From the NCBI GenBank assembly GCA_035235625.1, contig CP141147.1, positions 2,766,001-2,830,000 of the forward strand: 64,000 nt of DNA, read 5' to 3'. The notes under the pieces were generated by a model. The model did no database searches. It saw only the letters and a list, made by a program, of their open reading frames with translations, and was not told the origin of the DNA. The translations under genes were made by a program, and so were the position numbers. The stretch's first letter is position 1; the number at the start of each line of letters is the position of its first letter. The stretch comes from Saururus chinensis. Lineage: Eukaryota > Streptophyta > Magnoliopsida > Piperales > Saururaceae. Shown here one piece after another: positions 1 through 11,339 of the stretch.

Positions 1-1030
1 TGCCACCACCGGCTTCATTGTCTCTTTCAAATGGTTCTCCTTTATCCCCCTTCGTCTTCACTTCCTCCTCCACTGTTGCCTTCTCCTCTTCCCCTCCTCT
101 ACCACAACCACCACCACCTCCTCCTCTTCCTTCTCCTATCCTCATCTCCTTCTCTCTCCCCTCCTCTCTATCCACCATCTTTTTTATTCCTTAGTCACCT
201 CCTCTTCCTCCTTCCTGGTGACAATATTGGTCATGAACTAGCCAACCAAGCTATTGAAGTTTTATGTTTTTCTCTATAGGTTCAAATCTTAAAAAATGAA
301 CCATAAACATGTTAAACTACTCAAATAAGAATTTTCTCACATTAGCCCAAACCTCATACTAATAGTTGATAGTCGGCAAGAAGATTTATTGGAGTAAAGG
401 AGATGTAAGATAACATTTTGAGTGGTTGTCCCCCCTCAGTATTTACTATATATCAACTATCTCAATAAACCAATAGATAAACAAAAAAGTATAGAAGATT
501 TTAAGCATGAAACTATCTCGATTGTTGACTGTCTCAATTGTCACACATTAGTAAAAGGTTGCCATCACCAGAGAAGAAGATGGCCTCTGGGGTGCCAGGT
601 GATATGACAATCAACAGTTGGGGGCAGCTGATAGTCGGCATTTACGTGTTTAAAACCTGCTTTATTTTTCTATGTAGCAGTTTGTTTTGTTGAGATAGTT
701 CAATATAAATACTAAGCAAGATATTGTTGCTCAGAATGTTCTCTTACATCCTCTTTACAACTGTAACTATATATGCTTGTCGACTGTCGACTATCAGTAC
801 AAGGTTTGAGTTAGCAGTAGAAAAAACTCAGAATCTAGTAAAAATAAAAATCATTTTGATTTTAAGTAGTTTATAAGTCAAGTTTTTAAGATTTGAGCTT
901 GCAAGAAAAAGATTTAATAGTTTTGCTAGCTAGTTTGTTACTAGTCTTGTCATATTCTATGGAGGAAGAGAAGGTGACCAAGGAGGAAGAGGAGAGAGAG
1001 GAAGAAGGTAGGAGGAAGAATTACCGTTAA
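1..1030. repeat. Long imperfect inverted repeat (hairpin element), copy A
   Basis: The left part (about 130-560) pairs with the reverse complement of the right part (about 570-1025). The TC-rich stretch near 130-230 pairs with the GA-rich stretch near 955-1015, the block at 360-460 pairs with 690-810, and the centre lies near 565. The left end lies at or beyond the window edge. The same hairpin is present at 18236-19345, so it predates the segmental duplication. It codes for nothing recognisable. It could be an old foldback or Mutator-like non-autonomous element; terminal motifs are too degraded to decide. Confidence 0.7.
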
Positions 1031-1775
1031 CAAGAATTTATCCATTTAAAAAATATTTTAATTTTTTGAAGAAATACATAAAGATATAATCTAAAATAAT
1101 CTCTTAAGTATTTTCATTTAAATAAATATTTACTATTTTGAAGGAGAGAAAAAAATATTTACCAAACAAGTACTCTTGCATTAGCCATTTTATAATGTAA
1201 TTGGCACGTGTGTTTTTTTTTTTTACATTAAAAAGGTAACGTTGTCACTTTGAGCAACTAAAATTTAAAGGTAAAGGTGAAGTGACAATTTCAATTAAGG
1301 AAAATGATAATCACCAATGAATTTGTCTAATAAAACTCTCAAACAGTTTTAGTTGGAAAAAAAAATGTAAGCCCAAGTAAGTTTTGCATAATGCCCACAT
1401 ATTTGTCCAATTAAAACCTATTGGAGGGTTTCCTCACGGAAATTCATTGTGTTATCACTATCTTTCAATTAAAGGTAATGATTCTTCAGTCTCTCTACTA
1501 CTAGGATCTCTATGCAATATGTTAGTAAATTATATACCATGATGAAATCTTATGTATTATAATAGGACCCTACATACATTAAGTGTTGAAGTGATCCCCA
1601 CTCGTTTAGATTTGTGTATAATCTTGATTTCATTATTGGTAGTGAGGACTTCACCTAATATTTGCACGTTGTGTCAAGATAGTGAGTGTTAGAATATATG
1701 TTGTAAATATTTTTCTCTCCCCTATTAAATGGTAAATATTTATTTAACTAATAATATTTGAGCAATTTTCCCTAT

Positions 1776-1781
1776 AATCTA

Positions 1782-1842
<61 letters not shown>
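1776..1842. repeat. (AT)n microsatellite
   Basis: Essentially uninterrupted AT dinucleotides. The tract continues at 2047-2077 on the other side of the foldback element, which shows that the element inserted into it. The duplicate copy has one uninterrupted tract near 19970-20050. Confidence 0.95.
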
Positions 1843-1845
<3 letters not shown>

Positions 1846-2043
1846 AACAAGTTTATTTGAGCTAAGGCTCATATACGCCTATGTGAGCCCGGGCTCTATG
1901 GGCCGTCGGATTTACATCCTGCGGCTCATAATACTCATGGGCATTTAAACCCGTGAGTATTATGGGCCGCCGGATGTAAATTCGACGGCCCATAGAGCCC
2001 AGACTCACGTAGGCATATATGAGCCCGGGCTCATATAAACGGG

Positions 2044-2046
<3 letters not shown>
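1843..2046. mobile_element. Foldback MITE-like palindrome inserted in (AT)n
   Basis: About 204 bp that is almost entirely palindromic. The left arm (about 1843-1943) and the reverse complement of the right arm (about 1946-2046) align over their whole length with few mismatches, including the GC-rich stretches around 1888-1915 and 1978-2010. The centre is near 1944. It is absent from the otherwise matching duplicate near 19970-20050, which supports insertion. A TA target would fit a Tc1/mariner-type MITE, but the surrounding AT repeat hides any target duplication. The family is not identified. Confidence 0.75.
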
Positions 2047-2080
<34 letters not shown>

Positions 2081-2207
2081 AAGAAAGTTATGGTGTAACA
2101 AATGAAAAATTATGTAGACACATATCATACTATAATATAATATAAATTGTTGTAGTATAGAACTTTCAAATTCTGATTATTTTACTCATATTTTAAACCA
2201 TTAATAT

Positions 2208-4227
2208 TTTTACTAATTTTTTTTTTCTTATTTTATAATAAAAACATTTGTTTCAATTGTTGGTGACTATCAATATGTCGATGGTGTTACTGATGAAAAC
2301 AAACTTGTTCTATCGACGAGCATCGACATGTCATCAGAGTTGTCGATGATAAATGTATGCATGAAGTTATCATGAAATATGAAGCAGTTAGACAATTTTA
2401 AGTTTCAAAAGTAGTTAGATCAATATTTAATGGAGTAGAAACCAACTCTTAGTGGAAAACAGAGTCCAAGGAGAGGGCACCGGTGGAAGAGCATCCGAAG
2501 TTTGCTCCAAAAGAGCGATAGCCATAAAGAGAAGGAAGATTTACGCTTTGAGATACGATAACTTTCTAAGCTCAAATCTCAAATGAAATGCTCTAATTTG
2601 GGGTTTCTTTAGAATTCTTTGTTATTATGAACTAGTATTTTGTTGTAAGTAAGAGAATTACAGTGATTGTCATGATTTTAATTGAGTAATTGAGATTTTG
2701 TTGTTCTTGGTAGGAATTATGGTTCAAGTACCTTAATTCTTCACTATAGAAAGTGTTCCATCGGAATTTTATTTTGAAAACATGTTTTAGCTATCATTAG
2801 CAGGGGAGTTGGCATGTTGGTGAAGCATTGACGAAGAAGGCAGACTAATAGCCTTTCTACTCTCAGTAGGGTTCTACGTGTTAGTGAACGCACCGATGGT
2901 AATCAATGAGATAACCGATTTGTCGGTAAGGTTGTTGATGGCACCTTCAGTTTACTATCAGCGAGGTTCAACATGTCAATGAACCTATTGATGGTCATTG
3001 ATTAGGTGGTTGCAATGTCGGTTATCTCATCGATGGTCATATGCAGGGCAACAATGATATTAGTTATGGTTTTCCAAGAAGTAATATAGTAATGATTAAT
3101 GAAATGATTATTATATAAATGTATAATTTGAGGTGTTTAATGACGTGATTGAAGTGTTAATTATTTACTAGTAAGTAAGGGTTATGAACACTAAATCATG
3201 TGTATGAGACCTCATGATGTGATGAATGTGATTGATAAGTACCCAAGACAATGCACTAGGCATCTAAGGTCAAGAATTCCTTAATGCCTCAGCACCTTAA
3301 GTGAGTCATTAGCCATATATACGAAAAGAGTTTGGTATGAAATAAGACCAAGGTCTTTCGGTTTTCTAAAGATGAAAGTTATGTAGAACTGCTTCTTTGG
3401 CCCTAAAGTTGAGTTTGAATTGTCTAGAGTATTAAAAGATAATTAATCTCATATAACATAATACATGAGGTTTCAATGATCATAAAAGTCGAAATCTTAA
3501 CAATAGGGTCTATCAGCCTTTACTTTATTACATGGATGGGGTGAGGTATGCCTCAAAAGTGCTGAGGTTTACATCATGATGGCTTAATATCTAGTGGAGT
3601 GGAACTTATAAATGAGGTCATTTTTTCTGGAGAACCTTGAAATAAGATTGTTCTATAGGAAATGAGTTCTTGACGAGACAAGGTATGTTTGATTGTTGTT
3701 TATGTTAATTCTTGAAAGATTTTATCAACAAGAGATTCTTAGTATGATGTTTAGAATTTATGTTTTGTTTATATTATTATCCCACTGAGTATTCTTATAT
3801 ACTCAGCATCATTCATGGTGTAAACTTTTAGGACACTTAAATATATACGGGAAGGCCGTAGATATAATATGAATTCCCCCTCTAGCCTGCCAAAGCATTT
3901 CTTTTGGTTAGCTTTGTTTAGGCACAAGAGTGTAATATTTTAATTTCATTAGTTTTGATATAGTCAAACAGACAATTATGTAAATTTTGGATCCTATTTA
4001 TAATTCAATCTATTAGATATGTAGATTTATATTTAAATTACTAGTATCACAAGAATAAATTTGTGAGATGTAATGAAATTTTATGCCCGCAATTAATTAT
4101 TTTAATGTGTTGATTTAATTAATGAATTCCACTATTTATTTAAAGGAGACAATTCTTTTTTCCAAATTGTTTCAGAAAAATGGAGATTTTGTTTTCACAA
4201 ATGGTGATTTAAAATTGGGGGCGTGAC
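2208..4227 (+). mobile_element. Truncated LTR fragment (Del/Tekay-like)
   Basis: Comparison with the duplicate near 20185-20195 shows about 2.0 kb of extra sequence here. It ends in GGGGGCGTGACA, the usual 3' terminus of this LTR family. A motif with paired ACTGAG and ACTCAG near 3782-3810 corresponds to a similar motif in the solo LTR at 6217-7852. No matching TGTCAC start is visible at the left junction, so the 5' end is truncated or decayed. The interior holds several diverged copies of a motif built around TCGATGGT (about 2270-3050). No coding potential was seen. Confidence 0.55.
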
Positions 4228-6216
4228 AAATAATCCTTATGTTACCCCTATTTGACCCATCTAATCCCCAAAAAGTTAAAGATATTACAATCATAATCAA
4301 TATGTTTTAGGTTAAGTTGATTTTAATTTTATAATATTATATTTTACACTCCCAAACTTAGATTCACTCCTTAGTATCATTAGAAAGCTCTCAACGAGCT
4401 CTATCAAATGAGATTACGCATAACTACGTTTCCTTGAACTTTTTTGTATGCCCCCTGTATATAGCACACTTCTCAATAATAAATTTATATATGATATACA
4501 TATTTGAATTTGTGTTTTTTTAACGCTCTTGAAAAACTCCCAAAGAGATATCAAATGAGACTTGTAGCCTAATTGGTCTGGAATATGAATAATATGCTCT
4601 ATGGTACAGTCTTTCGACACTATTGTCTTCGCCGACTTATGACATAATATTTAACCTATGAGATTTGGATTCACGGTTACCTGCTATGAGTGTATATGAG
4701 TTAACAAAGAACTTGTGTGTATAACTAATAATCATTGTGATCATTAAAACAATATATCGTAACTATAACATGCAAGGAAGACCTTTGTTCAACACATATT
4801 TTATTTCTAATTTTATTTTTTTTATTTTATTTAATATATATTTACATGCATAATGCATATGCATTCTCACTAGTGAAAATCAAACGCAAAGAAATTTCAA
4901 GCTAAGATTCGATGAGCAGTGTATCAAGCCATGAATAAAACTAAAGTCTAGCAGAATTTGTTTAGCTCATGAGCTATGACTCTGCTCTTTTTTCCTCCTC
5001 CAAGACACTAAAGAGAAATTTTGTTATTTTTTGTGATTTTTTTACTAAGTTTCTTGCTAATCCTAACAAGAAAAGAAATTGTTTATTTGTTTTTGTTGTT
5101 GTCCTTTTGCCTAGGGCTTTTTTTGGCAATAACAATCCCTTTTCTGGGGCTTTATTAGACATCTTTCTAAGTTAAGCACATAATTTATCCTTTTAGAGAA
5201 AATTATAAAGAAAAAGAGGGGAGGTCTATTATATAAAGCAAGATTGGAAAGGCATTGCAACTCATCGAACTAGTTTCATGAAAAACATGCTTAAACTGTT
5301 TCGTGGTGCACTACAACAAAATGTATTATTAGCGATGCTTTTATTAACGTCACTAAAGAGTGCTAATAGCGACATATACAAAAACGTTGCAAAACAAACC
5401 ACTATTAGCGACGCTTAATATTAAAAAACATTCAAAACTATTAACGATGCATTTTTACAAATGTTGCTACTAGTTTTAAATTTAGCAACGTTTGTAAATA
5501 AGCGTTGCTAATAATTCTCAATTTTCAATAAAAAATTTAAAATTAAGAACTAATAGGGCCGCTTTTTAGCATGTGTTGCTAATTAATGAAATTATTTAAT
5601 AAATATTTAAAACATTTAAAATAAATTTTTTAACTATAATATACTTTCTTCAATATTGACTATTTGTATAAATAATAAATAAATATTAAATTTTTAATAA
5701 AAGGCAGTGTCAACAATAGATTAAATTTTTTGAAATATAATATATTTTATTTTTAAAATTTTCTTATTAATTTTAATATATAATTTATAATTAAAGCAAG
5801 AGAGTGAAGAGAGAAAGGAGGGGAGAGAGAGGGAGAGGAGAGAGAGAGAGGAGAGAGAGAGAGGAGAGGGAGGAGAAAGAGAGAGGGGGAGAGAGGGAGA
5901 GGGCGGGAGGAGAGAGAGAGGGGGAGAGAGAGAGGAGAGGGAGGAGAGAGAGAGGAGAGGGAGGGAGAGAGAGAGGAGAGGGAGGAGAGAGAGAGGGGGA
6001 GAGAGAGGAGAGGGAGGAGAGAGAGAGGAGGGTGTAGAGAGAGAGAGGAGAGGGAGGAGAGAGAGGGAGAGGGCGGGAGGAGAGAGAGAAGGGGAGAGAG
6101 AGGAGAGAGAGAGAGGAGGGTGTAGAGAGAGAGAGGGAGGGGGATGGAGAAAAAAATATAAAAAAATAGAAAAATAGGTAGTAGCGATGCATAGTTTGAT
6201 GCATCGCTATTACCTA

Positions 6217-7852
6217 TGTGACAACCCAGATTTTTGGTACCCTTTTAATTTTTTTAAATTAATGGAGCACTATTTTAGATTTGTTACCTAAAGAGTTATT
6301 GTAGAACTCTAAAAATCGAATATAAAGGTTTTTGAATCATTTGAATCGGAGGTAGTGGCCGTACGTAGAGATCGTGGGAGTGCGCATCATAAGCGGGCCC
6401 ACGGTAAAACTACGGTGAAACCTACCCTTGAGTGGTCTTGTTTCGAAGGGCTCGTCGATACGAGCCCATCGGTACCAAGAACGTACAATTCCGATATAAA
6501 AGTAAAAAGTTGGAGCAATTTAAAGTTTTAGAAAAAAAGAAAAAAAATATATAATATTTTAATTCGGGCTGACGCAAGCATTGCGTCAGCCATATTTTGA
6601 CCGCGCGACGCGCGACATCGCGCGGTTCGCTCCGCTCGGTGGGCCCGCGGGTCCGCGCCGCGCGGTGTACCCGCGCGCAGGCCGCTGATTTTCGCGTGGC
6701 CCGCAAATGCGGGCCATTTAATGCGGACGCGCGGTCTGCGCGTCCGCGCGACACGCGGAGCCGCGTGTCGCGCGCCGCGGTTCCGCCGTCCGATTTGCGA
6801 CGCGTGTCTGACACGCATCGCGCGTCAGTTTCGCTCCCTTCTCTATTTATACCCCAAATTTTCAGTTTACTATTCACTTTCACCTCAAGTAAAACTTCTG
6901 ACTCTCCTTTCTGAGCTATTTTAAATCCGATTCAACCCGTTTCAAAGGCATTCTTAATTAAAGCAATAGCGCCGGACGCGAAGACGGGACCGGATTTTCT
7001 ATATCTACTCTCTACGACCTCGAACTTTCTACTCCAACTTTAAGGTAGGAGGTCTTAAACTCTAACTTATGCTCTGCTTATATGTCTTATTTTTTTATGG
7101 ACTGTTTTTAGTCAAATCGTACGTCCTTTTTATGTTTAAAAAAGAAATGCTTTACGTGTATCGTGTTTTATTATGATATGATTTCCGAAGAGTTCTAGGG
7201 TTATAGCTAGAACGTTATTTTCTGGATACCTACCGAAGAAAATATCGGTATTAGGCACGTGCATATAGGTATGGAGTATCATGGGAAAACTCCTGCCTTC
7301 TGAGCTTCCGGTTGCCCCATGAGCGTCGGAGGAACGCCGTTCGGTATCATGGCTCTGGATTTCTCGTCATCGGACGAACCGGTGTTTTCTGAATCAGTTC
7401 TGCAAAAATCATTACTATCTGTTACTTAGCATTAAATTAGATTTTAATTCCACCTACTGAGTATAAAAATACTCACCCACCCTCAGACTCTGCAGGTAAT
7501 AAAACCAACCCTGAGGTGTCAACCGAAGAAGTATCTGTTTAGTCTCTTTAAATATTTTCAATCTCTGTAATATTATGGTTTTTATGAAAAACTTGGCTTA
7601 TATTTTGTAATTTTGTAATATGACTGTTCTACATACAGTGTATTCTGGACTAAGTCCTAATTTTCTGCTACGTTATATGTAATATTTTGGCTGTGCATCA
7701 ACTCCAAAATTCCTATGTTTTATGTCGACTTATGTTTTTTTTTACCCGTACGGCGGACCGTCACGTTCGGTTTCACGTGCGATGTAACACGTGCCGAGCG
7801 AGATAATAATTATGCGAATTATGGCGTAGATTATTTTCTGACGGCCGCAACA
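6217..7852 (+). mobile_element. Solo LTR with perfect 5-bp target duplication
   Basis: A 1636-bp unit begins TGTGACAACCC and ends GGCCGCAACA. It is flanked on both sides by ACCTA (6212-6216 and 7853-7857), a perfect 5-bp target site duplication typical of LTR retrotransposons. A TATA-like motif lies near 6843-6851. The interior matches the LTR at 22673 in order: the GGGCTCGTCGATACGAG block near 6448, the GTATC module near 7230-7380, and the ACTGAGTAT motif near 7455. The region 6560-6830 is strongly GC-rich (many CGCG). Open frames on both strands there are by-products of this composition. It interrupts the CACTA element, so it is younger. Confidence 0.9.
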
Positions 7853-8247
7853 ACCTAAGAGTAGTAGCGACAGATAAAGCTATGCGTCGCTACTACCTAA
7901 TAGTAGTAGCAACACATGGTACTATGCGTCGCTATTACCTTTGGTAGTAGCAACGTAGAGTACCATGCGCCGCTTCTACCTATTTTTTAAATAAAAAATT
8001 TAATGAAAGAGAGGGGGAGGGAGGAGAGAGAGAGAGAGAGGAGGGTGGAGAGAGAGAGGGAGGGGGAGAGAGAAAAAAAATAAAAAAATAAAAAAAAAGG
8101 TAGTAGTGACACATAGAGCTATGCGTCGCTATTACCCTTGGTAGTAGTGACACATAGTACCATGCGTCGCTACTACCTATTTTTTAAATATAAAATTTAA
8201 TGAAAGAGAGAGAGGGGAGGGAGGAGAGAGAGAGGGGAGGGAGGAGA

Positions 8248-8278
<31 letters not shown>

Positions 8279-9182
8279 GAGGGAGGAGAGAGGGAGAGGA
8301 GGGAGGAGAGAGGGAGAAAGAGAGGAGGGAGGAGAGAGGGAGAGAGAGGAGGGTGGAGAGAGAGAGAGAGAGGAGGGAGAGAGAGAGGAGAATGAGAGAG
8401 GGAGAGAGAGAGATAGGAGGGAGTAGAGAGAGAGAGAGGAGGGAGGAGAGAGAGAGAGGAGGGAGTAGAGAGAGAGAGGGGGGAGTAGAGAGAGAGAGAG
8501 AGGGGGTTGTAGAGAGAGAGGGGGGGGAAGGAGAAAAAAAATTAAAAATTTTAAAAAATAGGTAGTAGCGATGCATATAGCTATGCGTCGCTATTACCCT
8601 TGGTAGTAGTGACATAGTACCATGCGTCGCTACTACCTATTTTTTAAATATAAAATTTAATGAAAGAGAGAGAGAGAGAGAGGAGGGAGGAGAGAGGGAG
8701 AGAGAGGAGGGTGGAGAGAGAGGGAGAGAGGAGAGGGATGAGAGAGGGAGAGAGAGAGAGGAGGGAGGAGAGAGAGAGGGAGGGAGGAGAGAGAGGGAGG
8801 GGGAGGGAGAAAATAAATAAATAAAAAAACATAGGTAGTAGCGACACATAGTTCTATGCGTCGCTACTACCTATGAGTAGTGGTGACGCATAGATCTATG
8901 CTTTGTTACTACCTAATAGCAATAGCGACACATGGTGCTATGCGTAGCAATGCATCATACCATGTGTTGCTACTACCTATTTTTTAAATAAAAAAATTTA
9001 ATGAAAGAGAGAGAGGGGGAGGGAGGAGAGAGAGAGAGGAGAGGGAGGAGAGAGAGAGAGAGAGGAGGAGGAGGGAGGATAGAGAGAGAGGAGGGTGTAG
9101 GGTGGAGAGAGAGGAGAGGGTGGAGAGAGAGATAGGAGAGGGATGAGAGAGAGAGATCCTCTCTCTCTCCTATCGTCTCTCT
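7853..9182. repeat. Tandem GA-tract / hairpin units inside CACTA element
   Basis: Three to four repeated units each consist of an AT-rich start (TTTTTTAAATA, then TTTAATGAAAG), a long GA-rich tract, an A-rich stretch, and short near-perfect palindromes built from GTAGTAGCGACGCATAG and its complement. GA tracts lie near 8008-8075, 8200-8540, 8660-8810 and 9005-9170. A further unit is at 5800-6216, split from the array by the solo LTR. The long translated frames here are Ser/Leu/Pro or Arg/Glu repeats from simple sequence and are not genes. Confidence 0.85.
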
Positions 9183-9790
9183 CCCCTTGTATCTCTCTCC
9201 TCCCTCTCTCCTCCCTCCCTCTCTTATTACCTCTCTTTTCCCCCATTTTTGCCACGTTTCCTCTGGAAGAGTCACAACAACATACCTTTTTCTGACGCTT
9301 CAAGTGGAAGTGTCGCAAGAACTTTTCGCGCGGGTGAAATTCGCCTGCGCGTTCTCCTCCTATATATTCCCCCTCCCCCCACACTCCTCCGCCGCTGACC
9401 ATAGCCGTCTACCTCGCCCCGGAGCTCGTCCCCCAGTGACCACCCCTCGGATCTCACCCTGGAGATTGCCCCTAGCTCCCCCCTCCGCCCCCTCGCTCCC
9501 CTCTATCGCCATCGATCCCCCCCCCCCCCCCCCCCCCCCTCTAATGACCCATGTCCTAGTTCCCCCTCCTCCTGTCTGTCTACTAGAGGAAGGGGCTGTG
9601 GGGGCCGGATTCCGGCTCCCCCCTCCCCTCTCTCCCCAGCTATCCCCCCTCCCCTCTCTGTTTTCTCTCCCCTCCCCACCACCCTCCCTCCTTTGATTTT
9701 CAGAGGAGGGGTGAAGGAGGGGGCCGGATTCCGGTGCCCCATCGTCCTCCGGCCCCCTCTCCCTTCCCTGATGGGCCTAGTGGCCCACTG
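9183..9790. other. TC/C-rich GC-high segment in CACTA element, possible captured DNA
   Basis: The composition changes abruptly from GA repeats to TC-rich and then C-rich DNA, with a pure C run near 9520-9539. GGGGCCGGATTCCGG-type words near 9601 and 9721 recur within it. A frame of 169 codons reads proline-rich but has no recognisable domain. The contrast with the AT-rich element suggests host DNA captured by the transposon, for example a promoter or 5' leader. That is an inference; simple-sequence expansion is an alternative. Confidence 0.4.
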
Positions 9791-10328
9791 GCGATTTGTT
9801 TTACAAAAATTAGGTATTTTGCAACGCTTATAAAAGCATCGCTAAAGATCACTAAATGCATCGCTAATATTATATTATTAGCGACGCATTAAATAAATTT
9901 TTTTTAAAATATTTATTTTATTAGCGACGTATACTAAAACGTCGCTAATAAAGACTTATTAGCGGCATATTGAGTTATACGTCACTAATAAGTTTTTTAA
10001 AAAAAATTTAAAATAATTTTTTATTAGTGACGTATAGATATTCGTCGCTAATAAGTAATTAAATTTTTTTTTTAAAATAGTTTTATTAGTAGCGACGTAT
10101 AAATAACATCGCTAATAACTAATCATTAGCGACGCTACAAAATAAGCATCGCTAATAATTAATTAATAGCGACGCATATGTAAACATCACTATTAACAAC
10201 TAATAATGACACTTTTTGTTATACGTCGCTAATAGGCAATAGTGACGACACTTTTTGCGACACATGTAGCAACATTTTTTATGCGTCGCTAATAATGATT
10301 AGCGACGCTTAAAGGACTATTAGCGTGA

Positions 10329-11339
10329 GGGGAGCAATAATTGAGGTCTATGCTAATTATTATCGTAATGGCATATGAAACGTATCTAGCATATCTAAGC
10401 ATGATTTGATCTCCCTATCAGCGTGATTGGAGCTTGAATATTCTCACACGTCACCTCTATTTTGTCTCTATAAACAGCCTTTGTAATATTCTATTTATGC
10501 CCAAAATCTTGTAATTTAGAAAACATGTAACCATGGAAGGTCGTATAGATACGGATGAGAGTATTGATGACTATGGATATGGGTACGCGCCGATGATACG
10601 CTTGGTATGCGCCGAAACGGGCGTAAACCCTTTTATAAACATAAAAAATATTATAACTAATAATATATCATTATAATACTTCTTTTAGAGCATAATAAGA
10701 CCGTAGAATGCCGAATCAACCGATACGGGTATTCTAAAATTAGTTTATTTTGAACCATACACTATTATATTCTCCGTCCCATACAAATTATTGCTCATTC
10801 TTTCCCTTATTAAGTGCTTTAAAATTAGTTTATTTTAAAAATAAATAATATATTTAATATGAGTCTAAATTATATGTTTAAATAAATGTATATTTGTGGA
10901 GCACTATATATAAAAAAATAATTATGTAAATTACATGGACCTACCCGTATGTATCTCATATAACTTTAAAAATATTATTTTTAATATAACAAAAATATAA
11001 ACTTTTAAAGAAGTTGGGTTTTAATTGTATTTTTGTTTTTAAGAAAAAAATTTTCAATTTTTTTTCGAAAAAATAATAATTTTTTTAAATTTAAAAATAA
11101 TTTTTAAAATAAAAAAATATTTTTTAATACAATATCAATACATATCACCGTATCAATTTGGGTACATATCGGTCGATACGGTACCATATCGACCAGCCTT
11201 CTATGCCTGAAATACAACATACACACACACACATATATATATATATAAAAGAATACACAACCTACTTGCTATTGCACTAATTTTCTCGCATAACATGCCT
11301 CCTAAATCAAAATCTATATTATAATTATAAAAGTAATAT
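10329..11339. other. Anonymous AT-rich DNA between CACTA element and gene promoter
   Basis: No gene was found. A stretch near 10741-10790 (TTCTCCGTCCCATACAAAT) resembles one end of a Stowaway-type MITE. A short CA/TA microsatellite lies at 11219-11247. Words such as GATACGG near 10535, 10720 and 11150-11190 suggest a decayed inverted repeat. This block has no counterpart in the duplicate at 21306-21540. Confidence 0.4.

Larger units (their letters stand above)
1..5308. repeat. Segmental duplication unit A, distal upstream part
   Basis: This stretch is collinear with 18236-21305 once the insertions in it are set aside. Shared landmarks are the TC-rich start, the hairpin repeat, the (AT)n tract, the block beginning near 4228 (matches near 20192), and the end near 5308 (matches near 21305). 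Copy A carries two insertions that copy B lacks: a foldback element (1843-2046) and an LTR fragment (about 2208-4227). The unit continues after the CACTA insertion at 11340-12150. No gene is recognised in it; the short reading frames are low-complexity or AT-rich. Confidence 0.75.
5309..10328 (+). mobile_element. CACTA-type DNA transposon, non-autonomous
   Basis: The left end reads CACTACAACAAAATG, a plant CACTA (En/Spm) terminal inverted repeat. It follows GTG, exactly where the duplicate copy (near 21305) is uninterrupted. Dense subterminal repeats built on TTAGCGACG and its complement CGTCGCTAATA occupy about 5330-5600 and 9820-10315, as expected for transposase-binding arrays. The interior holds GA-rich tracts (5800-6160), hairpin/GA tandem units, a C-rich segment, and a later solo LTR (6217-7852). 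No transposase frame was found. The mirror-image right terminus is not visible, so the right boundary is approximate and probably truncated. Confidence 0.7.

Noticed and set aside
5791..6204. Ser/Leu/Pro-rich 137-codon frame and Arg/Glu-rich frame on the opposite strand
   Set aside because: GA/TC simple sequence inside the CACTA element; the same applies to frames at 8184-8849 and 8973-9402.
6422..6924. Overlapping 96-153-codon Arg/Ala-rich frames on both strands
   Set aside because: They arise from the GC-rich core of a solo LTR; frames on both strands and no domain similarity.
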